DNA of 64,000 nucleotides from Rhodamnia argentea (taxonomy: Eukaryota; Streptophyta; Magnoliopsida; Myrtales; Myrtaceae), in NCBI RefSeq assembly GCF_020921035.1, contig NC_063153.1, positions 10,168,001-10,232,000 of the forward strand, written 5' to 3'. A program made the translations under genes and the position numbers. The notes beneath the pieces were generated by a model. It did no database searches, was not told the DNA's origin, and saw only the letters and a list, made by a program, of their open reading frames with translations. Below are positions 1-12,829 of this stretch, one piece after another. Position 1 is the stretch's first letter. Every line of letters begins with the position of its first letter.

Positions 1-1145
1 TATTCATTACCTACCTTCAATACTGTATCTATGCTTTTAACTAAAAAATTCGCGTTCTCTTTTGCTTAGCTTCTTTTTTGCTTAGTTATCAAACAGACAT
101 TCATGATAATTGTGATCAAGACTAATTGACAGATTGGTAACATTATATTTTCTGCCAGCTATAGACTTTTCATGAATCTGCTCCGTCTTTTTCTTTTTTG
201 GTTTCTCACCGAGGGAAAAGTAATATGATCTAGATGGAATCATTTCAGGTATTGAAGTTGATGAATGAATTTGGGGTCAAACCAGATGTTGTGACATATA
301 GCACCATCATGAATGCGTGGAGCACGGCAGGATACATGGACAAGTGTGAGGAGATCTTCGATAACATGGTGAAGGCTGGCATACAACCTGATGCACATGC
401 ATATAGCATCTTAGCCAAAGGCTATGTCCGTGCAAAAGAAACTGAAAAGGCAGAAGAGCTCTTAATGGCCATGATTCATTCGGGTTTTCGCCCAAACGTG
501 GTCTTCTTCACAACCATCATCAGTGGATGGTGCAGTGACGGAGACATGGACCGTGCAACTAGAGTTTTTGACTGTATGTGCGAATATGGGATTTGTCCGA
601 ACTTGAAAACTTTCGAGACTCTAATTTGGGGTTACGGAGAAGCGAAGCAACCATGGAAATCAGAAGATATCCTCCAGATCATGGAAGAGTTTGATGTTCG
701 GCCTGAAAAATCAACTTTCTTGTTGGTTGCAGAAGCTTGGCGAGCTACTGGATTATCCAAAGAGGCGAAGAGAATATTGGGTACTTTCAAAAGCAGAAAA
801 TTGGCCGAGGCGAGGAAGTCAGAGGAAGAGAAACCCGAGGAGAACTTGGAAAGAATTTATCAGAGGCAAAATGACGGCGCACAGAATTCTCATATATTAC
901 AGATACCCGGCATAGTGGGAAGTGATCGTGTGAGAACTGTTGCAGCTATGAAAAAGAGCAGAATGCGATCGAGGGAGAAAGAAGCATTATTTGAGGGCAC
1001 GTTGTTTGCCATGAGATCTATGTATCTTTCTAGTACGTGTAAATTTGGGTCACGTTTGCCAATCATCTGCCAAAAGCAGTCTCAAGGGGGTATTGGCGCC
1101 GGTGCCCAGATCTCTCAACCGTGTACAGTGGTTTTTTTGAACTGA
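1..1145 (+). CDS. Pentatricopeptide repeat (PPR) protein, C-terminal exon (5' part outside window)
   Basis: The final coding exon starts at 249, after the acceptor ending CATTTCAG at 241-248, and runs in frame to a TGA at 1143-1145. Bases 1-248 read as intron. The exon encodes about 298 residues: four clear 35-residue PPR units beginning near DVVTYSTIMNAW, DAHAYSILAKGY, NVVFFTTIISGW and NLKTFETLIWGY, then a degenerate fifth (EKSTFLLVAEAW). A basic, non-PPR tail follows, ending with FGSRLPIICQKQS and a hydrophobic -TVVFLN. PPR proteins are helical-repeat RNA-binding proteins, mostly imported into mitochondria or plastids. The tail resembles what I remember of Arabidopsis At5g21222/At5g25630-type P-class proteins, which is recollection only. 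No E or DYW editing domain is present, so this is P-class. The N terminus and any targeting peptide lie outside the window. Confidence 0.9.
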
Positions 1146-1410
1146 TGACAAGAGATTCTCTACCTTTTTTCTGGTGTAAGTAAGCAAATTGCTGTCCCTC
1201 AAGAAGAAATGTGCCCTGAGGATGGTGTATGTAGATACAGAGAACTTCTCTACTCATCAAACAGGATTTTGTTCCTTTTTGTTAGTTGGCTTGGGCTTAC
1301 TCGTGCTGTGCTGCAATGCAGGTTGACCGCTCTTTACTTGCACTATGGTCAAAGAAATTGTTGGTATGCTACCGCAGCACAGATCTCTCCTCTGCTGAAA
1401 TGTTAAAAAG
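1146..1410 (+). other. 3' flank / probable 3' UTR of the PPR gene
   Basis: This is AT-rich sequence directly after the PPR stop codon. It contains only short, unconvincing open frames. It most likely holds the 3' untranslated region; no clear polyadenylation signal stands out. Confidence 0.4.
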
Positions 1411-1995
1411 GAAAATTTCAAAAAGGAAAATTTCAAATAAGGGCTTAAAGTGCCTTTGTTTTCTCAAACAAGGGTTTCGAGTGGATATTGTGTCAAATAA
1501 ATACCTAAAATGAAACTTGTCGCTTGAGGTGACCCTGAAAATCCCAAGTTAGGACCTAACCTTCAGGGTGGTCAAGAGCATTTTTCACTTTTACCTGTTT
1601 GAATATTTTGAATTTTTTATTTTTATTTTTTTTCTATTTTACTTTTCTTTTCGCCAATGGCCGGCCGTTGGCCACCGACAATGTCTAGAAAGGCCTGGGC
1701 AAGGATCACCCAATCTGGCAAGGCCGGTGACCTCGGCCAGGCACCACCCCCCTTGTGGTAGTTGAGGCTAGCAAGGGATGGCCTTGCCCGTAGCCACTAG
1801 CCAGCAAGGGTGGTGAAAAGGAAAGTAAAAATAGAAAAAAGACAAAAAAGGAAAAAAAATGAAAAGATGAAATTTTTTCCAAAAAGTAAAAGACGAAAAC
1901 GCATTTAACTACCCTAAAGATCACGTCCTTATTTAAGATAAAATTCACTTTAGGTCTTATTTAATACAACAAGAGCACTTTATGTCCCTGGTCGG
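1411..1995. mobile_element. Non-autonomous inverted-repeat element, copy A
   Basis: A short motif of the type AAATAAGGGCTTAAAGTG (1435-1452) reappears inverted near the far end as CACTTTAGGTCTTATTT (1946-1962). Further loosely repeated copies of AAATAA-N-CxTxAAGTG lie inside each arm, so the arms carry several ~40 bp subrepeats in opposite orientation. The centre (about 1660-1815) is GC-rich and built from GGCC-type words, unlike the AT-rich surroundings. No transposase frame is present. The same arm motif recurs at 3.7-5.0 kb and 36.75-37.6 kb, which supports a dispersed family. The exact boundaries and the target-site duplication could not be fixed. Confidence 0.5.
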
Positions 1996-3703
1996 AAAAA
2001 GCTAGCACGACCCAAGAACTTGACTTTAGACATCTGTTTTCTCAGAGGACATGAGGTTGCAATTTCAAAAATAAATGACGTCATCTATGTCGTCATTTTT
2101 CGAAGCATGTGACTCATGAGCATAGAGGGAGTTTGAGGATATATGGCCATATGTAATTTATTCATATGACTTAGCGATAGTGCCACGCCCCTCTATTTTT
2201 ACCCGAAAATCAAAATGGTCCGCTCTACTTTTATTTTCGTTCAAAACCGTTCCTCTGCGTTTTCTCTACCCGGTCGGTTTTTTCTTTTGTGGATTGTTTG
2301 GTTGCCGACACGAACGTTGAAATATGCGTGGTGTCGTGACATGCTCAATATTATTAAGTGGCGCCATATCGAACAACATAAAAAGAAAATACGAAATTGA
2401 GAGAGATATCACGGCTACCATAGCCTCAAGCTCTAAGCTTACGGCAGTTATGGCAGTTCGCTTCTTCAACATATGACCAATACGTGATCGGTGCTTCAAA
2501 CACGTCAACGACACGTGAGTCCAGCATCATAGCACGTCATTTCGACAAGCAAGAGATCAATTTTAAGCATTTTCAATAAATTAGAGGCCAAGATATAAAT
2601 TTATCAAAAATGTATATACTTAAATCATATATCCAGTCATCCCAAAATTAATATATCCATTCAGTCCAAAAAAATTTAATCGTAAATCCCTAACCGAAGA
2701 AGTAGAAGAAACTCACCGCTTATATTTTCATATAATTTGTCATGTCTATATAAAATTATATATTTAATATATAACGTATCCCAACATGTCAGAATTCTCT
2801 ATTTTTTTTTTTAGAAGTGACATGTGACGAGTCGTGTCGTGTTGGTGCTATTTAGGCTCCAACTTCGGCGCTTATGGTCATTGTCATTCGCCACTCATTG
2901 GTGTTCGTGTGTGGGTATGTAATGTATCATAGTTTTTGCATTGTTGTGAGTGTTAAATTTTGCGGGTTTTTCTATTTGGAACGAGGTTTGAAGAAGAAGA
3001 ATAATAATGGAAGTTCACATAAAAAAAAATAGTAGAAAGACCGCTTTGATTTTCGAGCAAAAGTTGGCTCCCACCTTACTTAATTAAGGGAACTTAATTG
3101 AATACTCGCATTATCCTTGTCACTTATCATGTTACATATGTGTTGTGCATGATATCCTATAAGATACAGATCAATGTCTTTCTTGGTTTAGTTAAAAAGG
3201 AAGGCTTTACAATTATTATATTTTTGGGTTAGCATTGGAGAGATGGGCCTTTTTTTCATACAAAAAGAAGACGGGACGAAGATTCTAGAGCGCAATTAGG
3301 AGGGGAAAACCCATAATTACTGCAGGCTTACCAACTAATTAAGAACAAATCAGATGTCCACTGTCTCCTAATGAAAAAAGAAAAAAGAAAAAGAAAAATC
3401 AGATGTCCGACCCAAAAGATGGAATTTGACGAACAGGGACTGCATGCACTCGAGAAATAAATCGATGGTAAGACCATGTCAAAATATCAAACTCGAAAGC
3501 TCAAATTAAATGATAACGAGAAATCGTATCTTTATAAAAAAAAGCATATATAGTTTCATACTTAAACAATGTGAAATGCTTTTAACATCCACGTCCATTT
3601 CGGACCGGATGGATGCATGCATTACACTTTTTTTCGATTAAAATAAAAAAAAAAACCATAAGCATTTCATTTGAACAACAAAAGAAAGACGTAAGGCTTT
3701 CAT
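1996..3703. other. Intergenic, no gene seen
   Basis: This is AT-rich DNA with short frames only (the longest is about 80 codons) and no recognisable product, splice pattern or RNA gene. Confidence 0.5.
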
Positions 3704-4985
3704 TTTTTTTTTTTAATTTTAAATAAGAGCCTCAATTGCTATTGTTTTTTCAAATAAGGGTCTGAAGTTGACTTTGTTTAAAAAAATGGCTACTTTATTT
3801 CAAAAAAAGGGCCTAAAGTGTTCTTTATTTCAAAAAATGGCCACTGGTGAGGGTGTGTACTCGGCTCGCCCAGGGGAGGGCCGTTCTTGGATTGCGCTCG
3901 AACGGAGACGTGGGCCTTCCTCATCGTGGCTTCCGTGGACTGATCGATGCTTGTCCTCGTCGCGGCATCCAACTTGGGCGCCTTGCTAGGAGCCCAACCT
4001 TGAGTTTCAGAGTCATCGGGCTCTTGTTCCTAACGCTTATCTTGCCACCATCTCTAGCGCCGAAGCTGTGGCTCCCGTTCCTAACGCTTCTCTTGCCACC
4101 ATCTCCAGCGTCGGAACTGTCTTGGTCCACTTTACTCTTGAGCGGTCGACGATGCGACTTCCATGTTGTGCAATAGGGAACTCGAACCGCCCCTCGTTCT
4201 CTCTTCCGGCTAAGAGTTCGAGATCTCGTCGGCCGATGCCGGGCCGAGATCAAGAAACCGCCTCGGTACCACCGTTCGGTTCTTCTCGATCATACCCTGC
4301 AATTTTTCCGAACACATGGCGTCAGAACGATTCAGACCCAAGAACACGTTCTTTTCCACGACGATCTTCTCCTTTTACACTCGCCATTAAAAACCCCAAG
4401 AAACTAAACTTACCTCGCGATCTTGTGTGAGCTCAGCTCCATTATTCGGGTGCCGTTGCTGCTGCTGGAGCAGCGAAGAGAGGTGCAAGCTGCAATGAAC
4501 TGTAGTTGCTTGTGACTTGGCCAAGCATCTCTCTCAACCTCTGGTTCTCTGCGTTCATTCTCTGCAGCTCCACTTGCAGGTGCGCCAACTGCAGAAGAAG
4601 AAGAAGATGAGAATCCGTAGTCCACTGTTGACCGGTTGCTCACGGTATCAGCAGTGAGGAGGCGCAAACCAGTCTTTCGACAGAGAATTTTTAAGATAAG
4701 AAACCATTTTTTATCGACGAAGAACACCCTAGGATCATTCATACCATTCAAATAGGCAAATTACGGCCCTCGCCTGGGTTGCCCTATCCACGCCCAGGCG
4801 AGGCCCTCGCCGGTGGTTGGCCAGCCTCCGGCGGGGAGAACAAAAGAAAAAAAAAAGTAAATGACAAAAATAAAGAGGGTAATTCATGCCATTTTTGAAA
4901 TAAAATCCACTTCATATCTTTATTTGAAAAAATGGCAACACTTCATGCCTTTATTTAAAATAAAATTTATTATTTATTATTATTA
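3704..4985. mobile_element. Non-autonomous inverted-repeat element, copy B, carrying captured gene sequence
   Basis: The left arm (about 3715-3850) contains CAAATAAGGGTCTGAAGTTG (3751-3770) and GGGCCTAAAGTG (3809-3820). The right arm has the inverse, CACTTCATGCCTTTATTT (4939-4956), and a second inverse copy at 4908-4925. The arms are built from the same subrepeats as the element at 1.4-2.0 kb. The 1 kb interior is GC-richer and includes a fragment of a WRKY transcription factor gene (about 4490-4740, minus strand). It also has a short tandem duplication of about 51 bp near 4026-4125. Carrying host exon pieces between inverted arms is the signature of transduplicating DNA transposons such as Pack-MULEs. 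The superfamily is not determined here because no transposase or certain target-site duplication was seen. Confidence 0.55.
4490..4740 (-). pseudogene. WRKY group IIb gene fragment inside element B
   Basis: On the minus strand, 4588-4490 reads as one exon starting after an acceptor-like TTCTGCAG. It encodes LAHLQVELQRMNAENQRL followed by REMLGQVTSNYSSLQ. This is the leucine-zipper-like segment that precedes the WRKY domain in group IIb proteins (WRKY6/31/42 type). Just upstream (higher coordinates, about 4660-4600), in a different frame, lies TGLRLLTADTVSNRSTVDYG, which matches the conserved VNTGL..LTANT..D.STVDDG block of the same proteins. The WRKYGQK domain itself is absent, so the piece cannot encode a DNA-binding WRKY protein. 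The family assignment is from memory of WRKY IIb sequences. Two adjacent blocks in the right order make chance unlikely. Confidence 0.75.
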
Positions 4986-7380
4986 TTATTTTTTTGCACC
5001 AACGATGGATATTGGACTTCCTTTCGTTTTGCCATCGAAGCAAATTGCCGTGCTTGCTGGTGTTGGAAAACTTTCGTCGCGAGCCACATTGCGACATCCT
5101 ACTCAATTCCAACTCGCATTATCACGCCACAAAAAAAAAAAAAAAACCCACACCCGTAGCCTTGTCATTGGGGAGGAAAATGAAATTGCCACGCGCTAAG
5201 GCTTGACAAGGAGTAGCACCACGATCGAGTTCGAGAAGGACGGCCACTAAAGGCCACATATTATACAAAGATTATAAATCTAAAAAAAAGATGTCATGTC
5301 TTGGACCTACACCCACCAAAGGGGAAGGTCGGATCAGGTTTGGATCGAGTCGAAAATGATCGGATCCAAATAAATCAATTTCACCCGTTTTGTTCAATTT
5401 CCCATGTAATTCAAATATAATGATCCATACTTGCTCAATCCTTATCAAATACATATCGGACCAACCCATGTTTATAAACCACTTTCGTATTTAATCAATT
5501 CTATGAAAGCTCATATTTAAATTGAGGTGAAAGTGCGGAATGAGTGAACGCGAGAGAAAATGAAGAGGGAGTCGTAGAGGCGCATTGCATCTAAGTAAGT
5601 TGTGAATCCCCTAACTGACCCCCTTTAACACCCTTTTAATATTTAAATTTATTAGTAACACGATTATTATTATTTTTTGTCTGATTCTATCATATTCTAT
5701 TATACTATACAAGTCACACCGTATACGCTATATGCCGTGTGTAAATTATGAAACTCTGCTCCCTTCTCAAGTGTCCCCATCTCACTTCTTCCGAAGGTGG
5801 GGATTCGAGTCTTCTACATCTCTCTTCTCAAATGAAAAGAATGGCCATTTGAGCAATCTCTCCGTGAATATGTAGTTAATTTATATAACCTTTCAACCCA
5901 TTATATACATAGGTTTATGATTATTTTAATGGATCCTACCGGTGTCAATAGACTTTGGTTTAGTTTTCTCTCCTGTGTGGTCCCAGCGCATGATTAGAAG
6001 CATTGGACAAGACGGAGATCTGAACCGGTCATCGCAAACAATAGTGGACAAAGCTCCCAAAAGCATGTTAATCATGGCGAACTGACTTGAAAGGGAAATG
6101 GATGATTATCACCACTGAACTCATGTGCTATTCCTGGCCGATCGATCATGTGATTTCAAACTCATCAAGGGCGAGTTCCTTTCACTTGAAAATTTTACCG
6201 AGGAGGAAAAAAATTTCCTATGGCAATTATTTTCGATGAATATAATTATATTTTTTACTTGGCTATTTAAAAAAAGTTATTTCCTTCTTATAAAAAAAAG
6301 ATATTTTTTCACGGGACTCACTGAATATAAATCGATTAATTTTTTACCGTTCAAGTCAGCCAAATAATTTTTCGAAGACGATTTTCTTTTTAACAGACGG
6401 ATCATAATAAATATTTGCGAACTGCCTCGTCGTTTTGCTCTTTATTGAATCTCGTTTTGGCGTCCACTTAGAAAGACAATGCCGGGGGGGCCCCGGCGGA
6501 AGATGCTGCATGATTGTCTCACGCCCCCATCTTATCCAAAAAGCTACTTTTCAGCTTATTCAACGTTCTTCATAAGTCGACCCCCCCAAAAAAAAAAAAA
6601 AACTTAGATATTATTATATCTTAGAAGAATATCCGTATCGAAAATTACACTCGAGCGGTTCGTTGCTTTTTCATACGAGAAGTGACTCGTTCATTAGAAT
6701 TGGTGGACGATTCTACAGGTTGTTTGGGAAGAAGTGATCAGTAATTTCGATTGTTCCACAACTTTTCCTCGATAAATTATGGACATTTATCCGATTGCTT
6801 CGGATCACCAGCTTCTATTGGGTTCTTTTATCAATTCTTGCACCGGATCACCGACCTTAATTTAGTCGAGTTACCGAATTTTCTCGCATAAGGTCACCGG
6901 TTATTTATACAGATCATAAGCTTTTTTTATCATCCACAGACGTTCGTTTTCAATCGATTTCGTATTAACTGCTTTTCTAATAACTCATCGTTTTCTTTTT
7001 GGAAATTATCGTCCATTTGAGTCGTTTGCCAACTTATTTAACCAATAGAATTGCTAGTTAAGGCGTGCGTGTTTATCTAGCGAATAATGAATGATTTTAA
7101 ATATATTTTTCTAATGATGATCGCCTGCACCGCTTATAAAAATAAACCAACAGAAAATATTTTCATCATTCTCTAACTTTTATTAGTAGCTTACTTTTTG
7201 TTTGATTCCCATTTACAAACTTTCCTAATTAATTTTTCGTGAACTGCTTGCGTGGAGCTCGTCGACATCTCGACCGTTCATGACACCGTACAATTGTCCA
7301 ACGGTCCCGTCCGGGTGGCGGACCTCGGTGATCCACGGGTCATCCATGGGTCGAAATGAACGAGGACGGTTCGTCTCTCT
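4986..7380. other. Intergenic, no gene seen
   Basis: This is AT-rich spacer with scattered homopolymer runs. A box-B-like GGATTCGAGTC near 5803 has no matching box A at the expected distance, so I do not call a tRNA or SINE. No open frame here shows domain content. Confidence 0.45.
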
Positions 7381-8086
7381 GTCGTGAGGCTTGCGGTTAA
7401 GACAGAAGGGAAAATCACGACCGTTCACGAACCCATCATCACTGTGACGGCCTCGTGCTTTTCCTTGACCGAACATCCAACTCGCGAAATCAGTCGGGTC
7501 CGTCCGTCCCCGCGGTCCCCGCCGTCGTCGCCCGACGCGACGCAACACACGACACTCCCCCATCTTTTTCCGATTCGAGATTCTAAGAGAAACATCAATG
7601 CAGAGAGAGAGAGAGTGATTTTGCTTTGCTTTGCTTTGTTCCTGCCATTACCAGCCTTTTTCAAAGAACCTTTTTCGTCTTCTCCTGCTCAAATTCACAC
7701 GCGCATCGCACCTTTCTTTACCCCCACCAGGGCTTCTTTCGTTTTCCCTCCCCATTTTCCCTCTCGCTTTCGTGTTCTTGTTCTCGCTGTGCGGGCTCCT
7801 CCCAAGTCCCAACCCAAGCTTTTTTCCTTGGTCGTTTGCTATTTGGAGCGGATCCTGCATATCCCCTCGAGTAGATCACGCCCGTAAAGCTCCCTCACTT
7901 GTTTTTCTCCTTCTTCCCACTTTTTCCAGTATCGTTGTCCTGTTCTTTTTCTCTGCTTTTCTTTCCTTTCCATCTTCCTGTGGGAAAACGAAGCGCCCAT
8001 CCTTGTTTCTGCGTCTGCCTAGTGCTCGCGGCGTTAAAGTTGCTGAACACGCTATCTGAGCATCTTTGTGAGAGTTCTTGGTTGAG
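7381..8086 (+). promoter_or_regulatory. Promoter and pyrimidine-rich 5' leader of the TauE/SafE gene
   Basis: From about 7570 to 8086 the plus strand becomes strongly CT-rich with a short GA tract (about 7603-7615), typical of plant 5' leaders. No reading frame here continues into the coding exon. The transcription start cannot be fixed by eye. Confidence 0.4.
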
Positions 8087-11000
8087 ATGGCTCCGTTTCG
8101 AGCCAAATGGGTTATATGCAGATGCAGATTGTTTGTGATTTTGTTCCATCTCTTGCTTGCCTTCTTCTTTGCTTCAGCTCAGAGGAGCTTCAAGCATGAA
8201 GTCTCGATGTTCAATCGCTCGGAGCAGGAACCCTTCTCCAGTTTCCTTTCAAGGACTGTGAATTTCCTGTGGCAATCTGACCAGACCGGTTATCATCATG
8301 TTTGGCCGGTAAAAGCACTGTTCATACTTCGATCAAGCGTGACTTATTATTTCATTTGATTGTGTCTTAATTTAAATGGGTTAGTGGAAGTTGAAGCTGA
8401 AGTTTGAGTTTGTCTGCTTCATGTCGATTATTGCTTGATGACTTCTCGTGCTTTACTGGGTTTCTGGTTTTGAACTTGTTTTACGCATTTTGTGGTTTGA
8501 TCCACATTGTCATTATTTGCGTGGGATCCTTAAGCTTCTTTAATCTTATCTCCCTCAGTAGGTATACCCAAATTTTATTAAAGAATGGGGTTCGTTCCCC
8601 TGAACGTGTCCCTCTGTTTTCTTTACCAAATGAAGTAAAAATGAACAGTTCTTGATATTTGTTTTAAAATTCTCTCAACAGGAATTGGAATTTGGCTGGC
8701 AAATCGTTGTCGGCACCCTAATCGGGTTCCTTGGAGCGGCATTTGGGAGCGTGGGTGGTGTTGGTGGTGGTGGAATTTTTGTTCCCATGCTTAGCCTAAT
8801 CATTGGGTTTGATCCAAAGTCAGCAACAGCTATGTCAAAATGTATGCACAAGTTAAACTCTTACATAGTACTGTTTCAATTTCTAAAGTACAAAGTAAAT
8901 CGAGTAATTTCTCCTTTTCAGTTGAAAATAGTTAATTCTTAAGCCTTTTATGAACAGTTTTCAATCAATGAAGTTGAAAGACGGGATAGGAATTATAAAA
9001 GGAAGGGAAACTGATGTATTTTTTTTTTTGACTGAATTACTTCACATAAAGAGCAGTCATTCACATAATCTGGAACTAAAATTTAGGAAGTTCTGAGCAT
9101 GTTTGTGTTTCAGGTATGATCATGGGTGCTGCGGGGTCAACGGTCTACTATAATCTTAAGCTTAGGCATCCCACACTGGATATGCCCATCATAGACTATG
9201 ACTTGGCACTGCTTATCCAACCAATGCTCATGCTTGGCATAAGCATTGGCGTTGCATTTAATGTGATATTTGCTGACTGGATGGTCACGGTTTTGCTGAT
9301 TATTCTCTTCTTAGGTAATGTTTGTTGCAATTTTTGTTAGGGAAAGGCACTGCGTTGCTACAGAACTTACCTGATTTTACACATGCAGGCACATCGACAA
9401 AGGCATTCTTTAAGGGGGTTGAAACATGGAAAAAAGAAACCATATTGAAGAAGGTAGGTCTGTTATGCTTGTGATCAAGTGTAAATTAGATTATCGGGGT
9501 TGCGTCTTGCATAAGTAACAGGCCACCTACTAACTCTCGGAAATTACAACTGTGCAACACCTAAAGAGATTGATGAGGGGTGGTGTGAGGCAAACACATA
9601 AAATTGAAACTTGGTAACATTCTTTGAAAAAGATAGCAGGATGGAATTCATTTCCAGGAGTTTGCTGAAAATTCTTGCCAATAATTAGTCTTTATTGACA
9701 TGAATGTCTTCTATGCATGAGGACTCTTTCATAACTTAGACTAATTACTAAAACAGATTATCGTACTTCCACAAAATTTACTTCTTTTGGAATGAGAACT
9801 ATCCAATATCTATTACCACAGTTTGCCATCCCCCTTTTGTTGCGTTGACATTGCTTATATGTCGTGTTAAAAATGTGCCTCTTGACCATAGGCAGAAGCA
9901 TTTAGTGTGCTTTGCAAAATTATTATTTCTTCAAACTGTGATTGATATTCTTGTCTAGCCTTGTTTTGAGTTTGATTGCTTGATTTTGACTTGCTTTTTT
10001 CTTTCTTCATGAGTGACCATTACCTTCGTGATGTCACTATCTGATTTTCACATGCTGTTGTTTTCAGGAGGCTGCCAAGCGCTTGGTGTCGAATGGTGAG
10101 TCATGATGTTATTCCTTTCATCCTGCTGAATTTCAGTCTGTGCTCTAATCTGCGCTCTATCTCTTCCTCTCTGATTGCCACTTCCTGGCTTTTGCTCAGG
10201 CACTGGGAACCCAGAAGTGGAATACAAGCCTCTTCCTAGTGGCCCGGGGAATGTCCCTCAAAGGAACAGTAGGGAACCGGAGGTTAGTATTGCCTGGTAG
10301 TTTGCATGAGATGCTGATGATGCCTGATTTCATTTCACATGTCATTTCAGGCGACCATTCTCGAAAATGTTTATTGGATGGAACTTGGACTCCTCGTTCT
10401 TGTTTGGGTTGCATTTCTTGGAATTCAAATTGCCAAGGTGTCTCTCCCCTTTAGCTTTCTAACAATTCTGGAAATGCAATAGATCACTCTGTGTCACATT
10501 CCTCTTTCCTGATGTATATGTGTTGACCTTGGAATTTTCTGCTGTTGCTGACAGAATCATACAACTACCTGTTCAGTTGGCTACTGGGTATTAAACTTAC
10601 TGCAGGTACTTTTCCCTGTATATATAAATAATCGAAAGCCTGCATGTCTCTTTGGAAATTGAGGGTTTTAGATTGTAGGAGCTGGCACAAGAGGCCAATT
10701 TGATCCCAAAAATGCAAGTTCTACCAGTTCCTCTTACAGTGTTTTGCCCGCCCCTATATAACCTATTTTTTCATGATCATTTTTGCAGGTCCCGATAGCA
10801 TTGTCGGTGTCGCTTTATGAGGCAATTAGCTTGTATAAGGGAAGGAGAGTAATTTCGTCTAAGGGAGATCGGGAAACTACTTTTCAAGTGCATCAGCTTG
10901 TATTTTATTGTGCCTGTGGGGTGCTGGCTGGAATTGTCGGAGGGCTTCTTGGATTAGGTGGAGGATTCATCATGGGTCCGCTGTTTCTGGAGCTGGGTGT

Positions 11001-12146
11001 CCCTCCACAGGTGAGTTCATGTTTCTCTTCGAGTCACGGCAAAGGAAGCAATGGTAGTCAAAAGATTGGTGTCCATCAACATCATATAAGTGCAACTTTC
11101 CTTCTCGAGTTTGCTACATCATGAAAAACTACGATGTCTATCTATTTATTTATTTATTTGTGCAGTTAGGATGCACCAATTTTCGGCTATTGAGAGCTTC
11201 ATGGACAGTAATTATGTGCTTTGGTGTGTTCTCTGGGTAGTTGCATCTTCTATATTCTAGTGAAATTGAGTTTGGTACTTTCTCTTTCCTGAGGGGAATT
11301 AACTGAAGTCCAGAAAGTTTCTGCTACATCCTGAAGTAGATATATATTTTAGTAGCTCCACCATGTTAGTAGAAATCACTTAAAAGCTGCTTGCAATTTT
11401 ATGGTGAAAAACCTGTCTTTGAGACTGACTATATCAATCAAAGAGGGTTTGTTCATGTCGCTAGAGACATAAGCCAATGCTGAATCTGTGCTGTCAACCT
11501 TTTGCTACTTGCAGGTCTCAAGCGCCACAGCCACATTTGCAATGACCTTTTCCTCATCCATGTCTGTCGTGGAGTATTATCTTCTCAATCGCTTTCCCGT
11601 TCCTTATGGTAAGTTGATAGATGGCGACTTTGTCATGGATGCGTAAAACCACAGGCATTGCGATGCTGAAGTGATGCCTTATCTTCATCTCTGTGAAGAA
11701 CGAAGTAAAAATTTTTTTTGAAATCTCACGAGTCGTCAAATATGTTCCGCAGCACTCTACTTTGTTATCGTGGCTACGGTGGCGGCTCTTGTCGGGCAAC
11801 ACGTTGTCAGGAAGCTGATCATCGTGTTCGGAAGGGCATCGCTCATCATCTTCATTCTAGCCTTCACAATATTTGTTAGCGCAATCTCGCTAGGTGAGAA
11901 TGTTACCTTTTCTCGGGTTTCCTTTTCCATCGGTAGATTTTATGCAACTTCTTTACAGCTTGTTCAAATATCAGTCTGGTTTGGCTTTTCAATTTTGGCC
12001 GATTAACCTATTGAGGTATTCGAAAGTTTTAAGGAGTGTCTCTCGGCTTCCACTTAATAGGGGGAGTTGGCATATCAAACATGATCGGAAAGATGGCACG
12101 CCACGAATATATGGGATTCGAGAACCTTTGCAAGTACGATGGATGA
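8087..12146 (+). CDS. Sulfite exporter TauE/SafE family membrane protein
   Basis: The gene has twelve exons: 8087-8308, 8682-8841, 9114-9314, 9389-9453, 10068-10095, 10200-10282, 10351-10437, 10555-10605, 10789-11010, 11515-11608, 11753-11893 and 12061-12146. They join without a frame break into 479 residues. Residues 1-32 form a signal peptide or first helix ([17 protein letters not shown]). Two homologous halves each carry the glycine-rich TauE signature: [16 protein letters not shown] in exon 2 and [16 protein letters not shown] in exon 9. Hydrophobic helices fill the rest, separated by a hydrophilic loop (exons 4-6). The family is thought to move sulfur-containing anions or organosulfonates. 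Plant members are annotated 'sulfite exporter TauE/SafE family protein 3/4' and their substrate is not established. ATG 8087 is the first methionine codon in the exon's frame. The length is normal for the plant family and there are no broken exons. Confidence 0.93.
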
Positions 12147-12829
12147 GATCGTGTTCATCTATTCCTCTTTGTTCTTGTATGTAATGTATGAAACTACTTT
12201 CAACCAACCGAAAATTTTGTCTTTTGTTTCTTCTCTTCTAAGACAATTTTGTTTTTTCTCTCCTTTTCATCATCTCAAGAGTTTTAACATCCCAGTCAAT
12301 GATTTGCTTACTAATAGACGCTGTACTTTGCAATCTCTTTCAGACAGGACCAACTGGTGATAGATAATGAGACTTGGATTTGAATCCTGCTATATGGAAA
12401 GACTTTTGACTTTCACTTAAACAGATTTTTCTAGGAAATTTTAGACTTGCAAACTTGTTCAAAAGCTTTGGAGAGAACAGGCTTAAATGCATGATTTGCC
12501 CTATTCTAAGCATATCATCAACCTCGTCTAGAGTGAATAATTGCAACACAATTGAATGGTCAATGTGCTACTTTGTCTTGGGCGTGTACCTGGATAGAAT
12601 TTGCCCAGCTCTATGTTCTTTTTTTGTTTTTTTAAAACAAATAACTCATTTTTTTAATGGAGAATATCTCATCTCACCCGATCGGGGGTGAGCGGTTTTT
12701 GATCCGATTCTCCTTGAGATGTGAACTCCGTTCGGATATCCCTATAAAGGGCCTTTCTATTAACCTTAAATGTTAATAGAAGATGAACACAACGAAAAAT
12801 TCATTGAAGATTTTCAGTTTCGAGGCGAA
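12147..12829. other. 3' flank of the TauE/SafE gene
   Basis: This probably contains the 3' UTR (T-rich stretch from about 12180). No further coding sequence is supported. Confidence 0.35.

Noticed and set aside
4068-4430. Open frames in the interior of the inverted-repeat element on both strands
   Set aside because: Apart from the WRKY fragment these have no family content; a ~51 bp tandem duplication explains the repeated peptide phrases.
5795-5815. Box-B-like GGATTCGAGTC
   Set aside because: No box A and no tRNA cloverleaf partner sequences.
7384-8059. Overlapping long plus-strand frames in the TauE leader
   Set aside because: Pyrimidine-rich leader sequence gives Phe/Ser/Leu-rich frames without family similarity, and none splices into the coding exons.
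11158-11240. Possible extra exon of the TauE/SafE gene inside intron 9
   Set aside because: Joining exon 9 directly to exon 10 gives the conserved [13 protein letters not shown]; including this stretch would break it.
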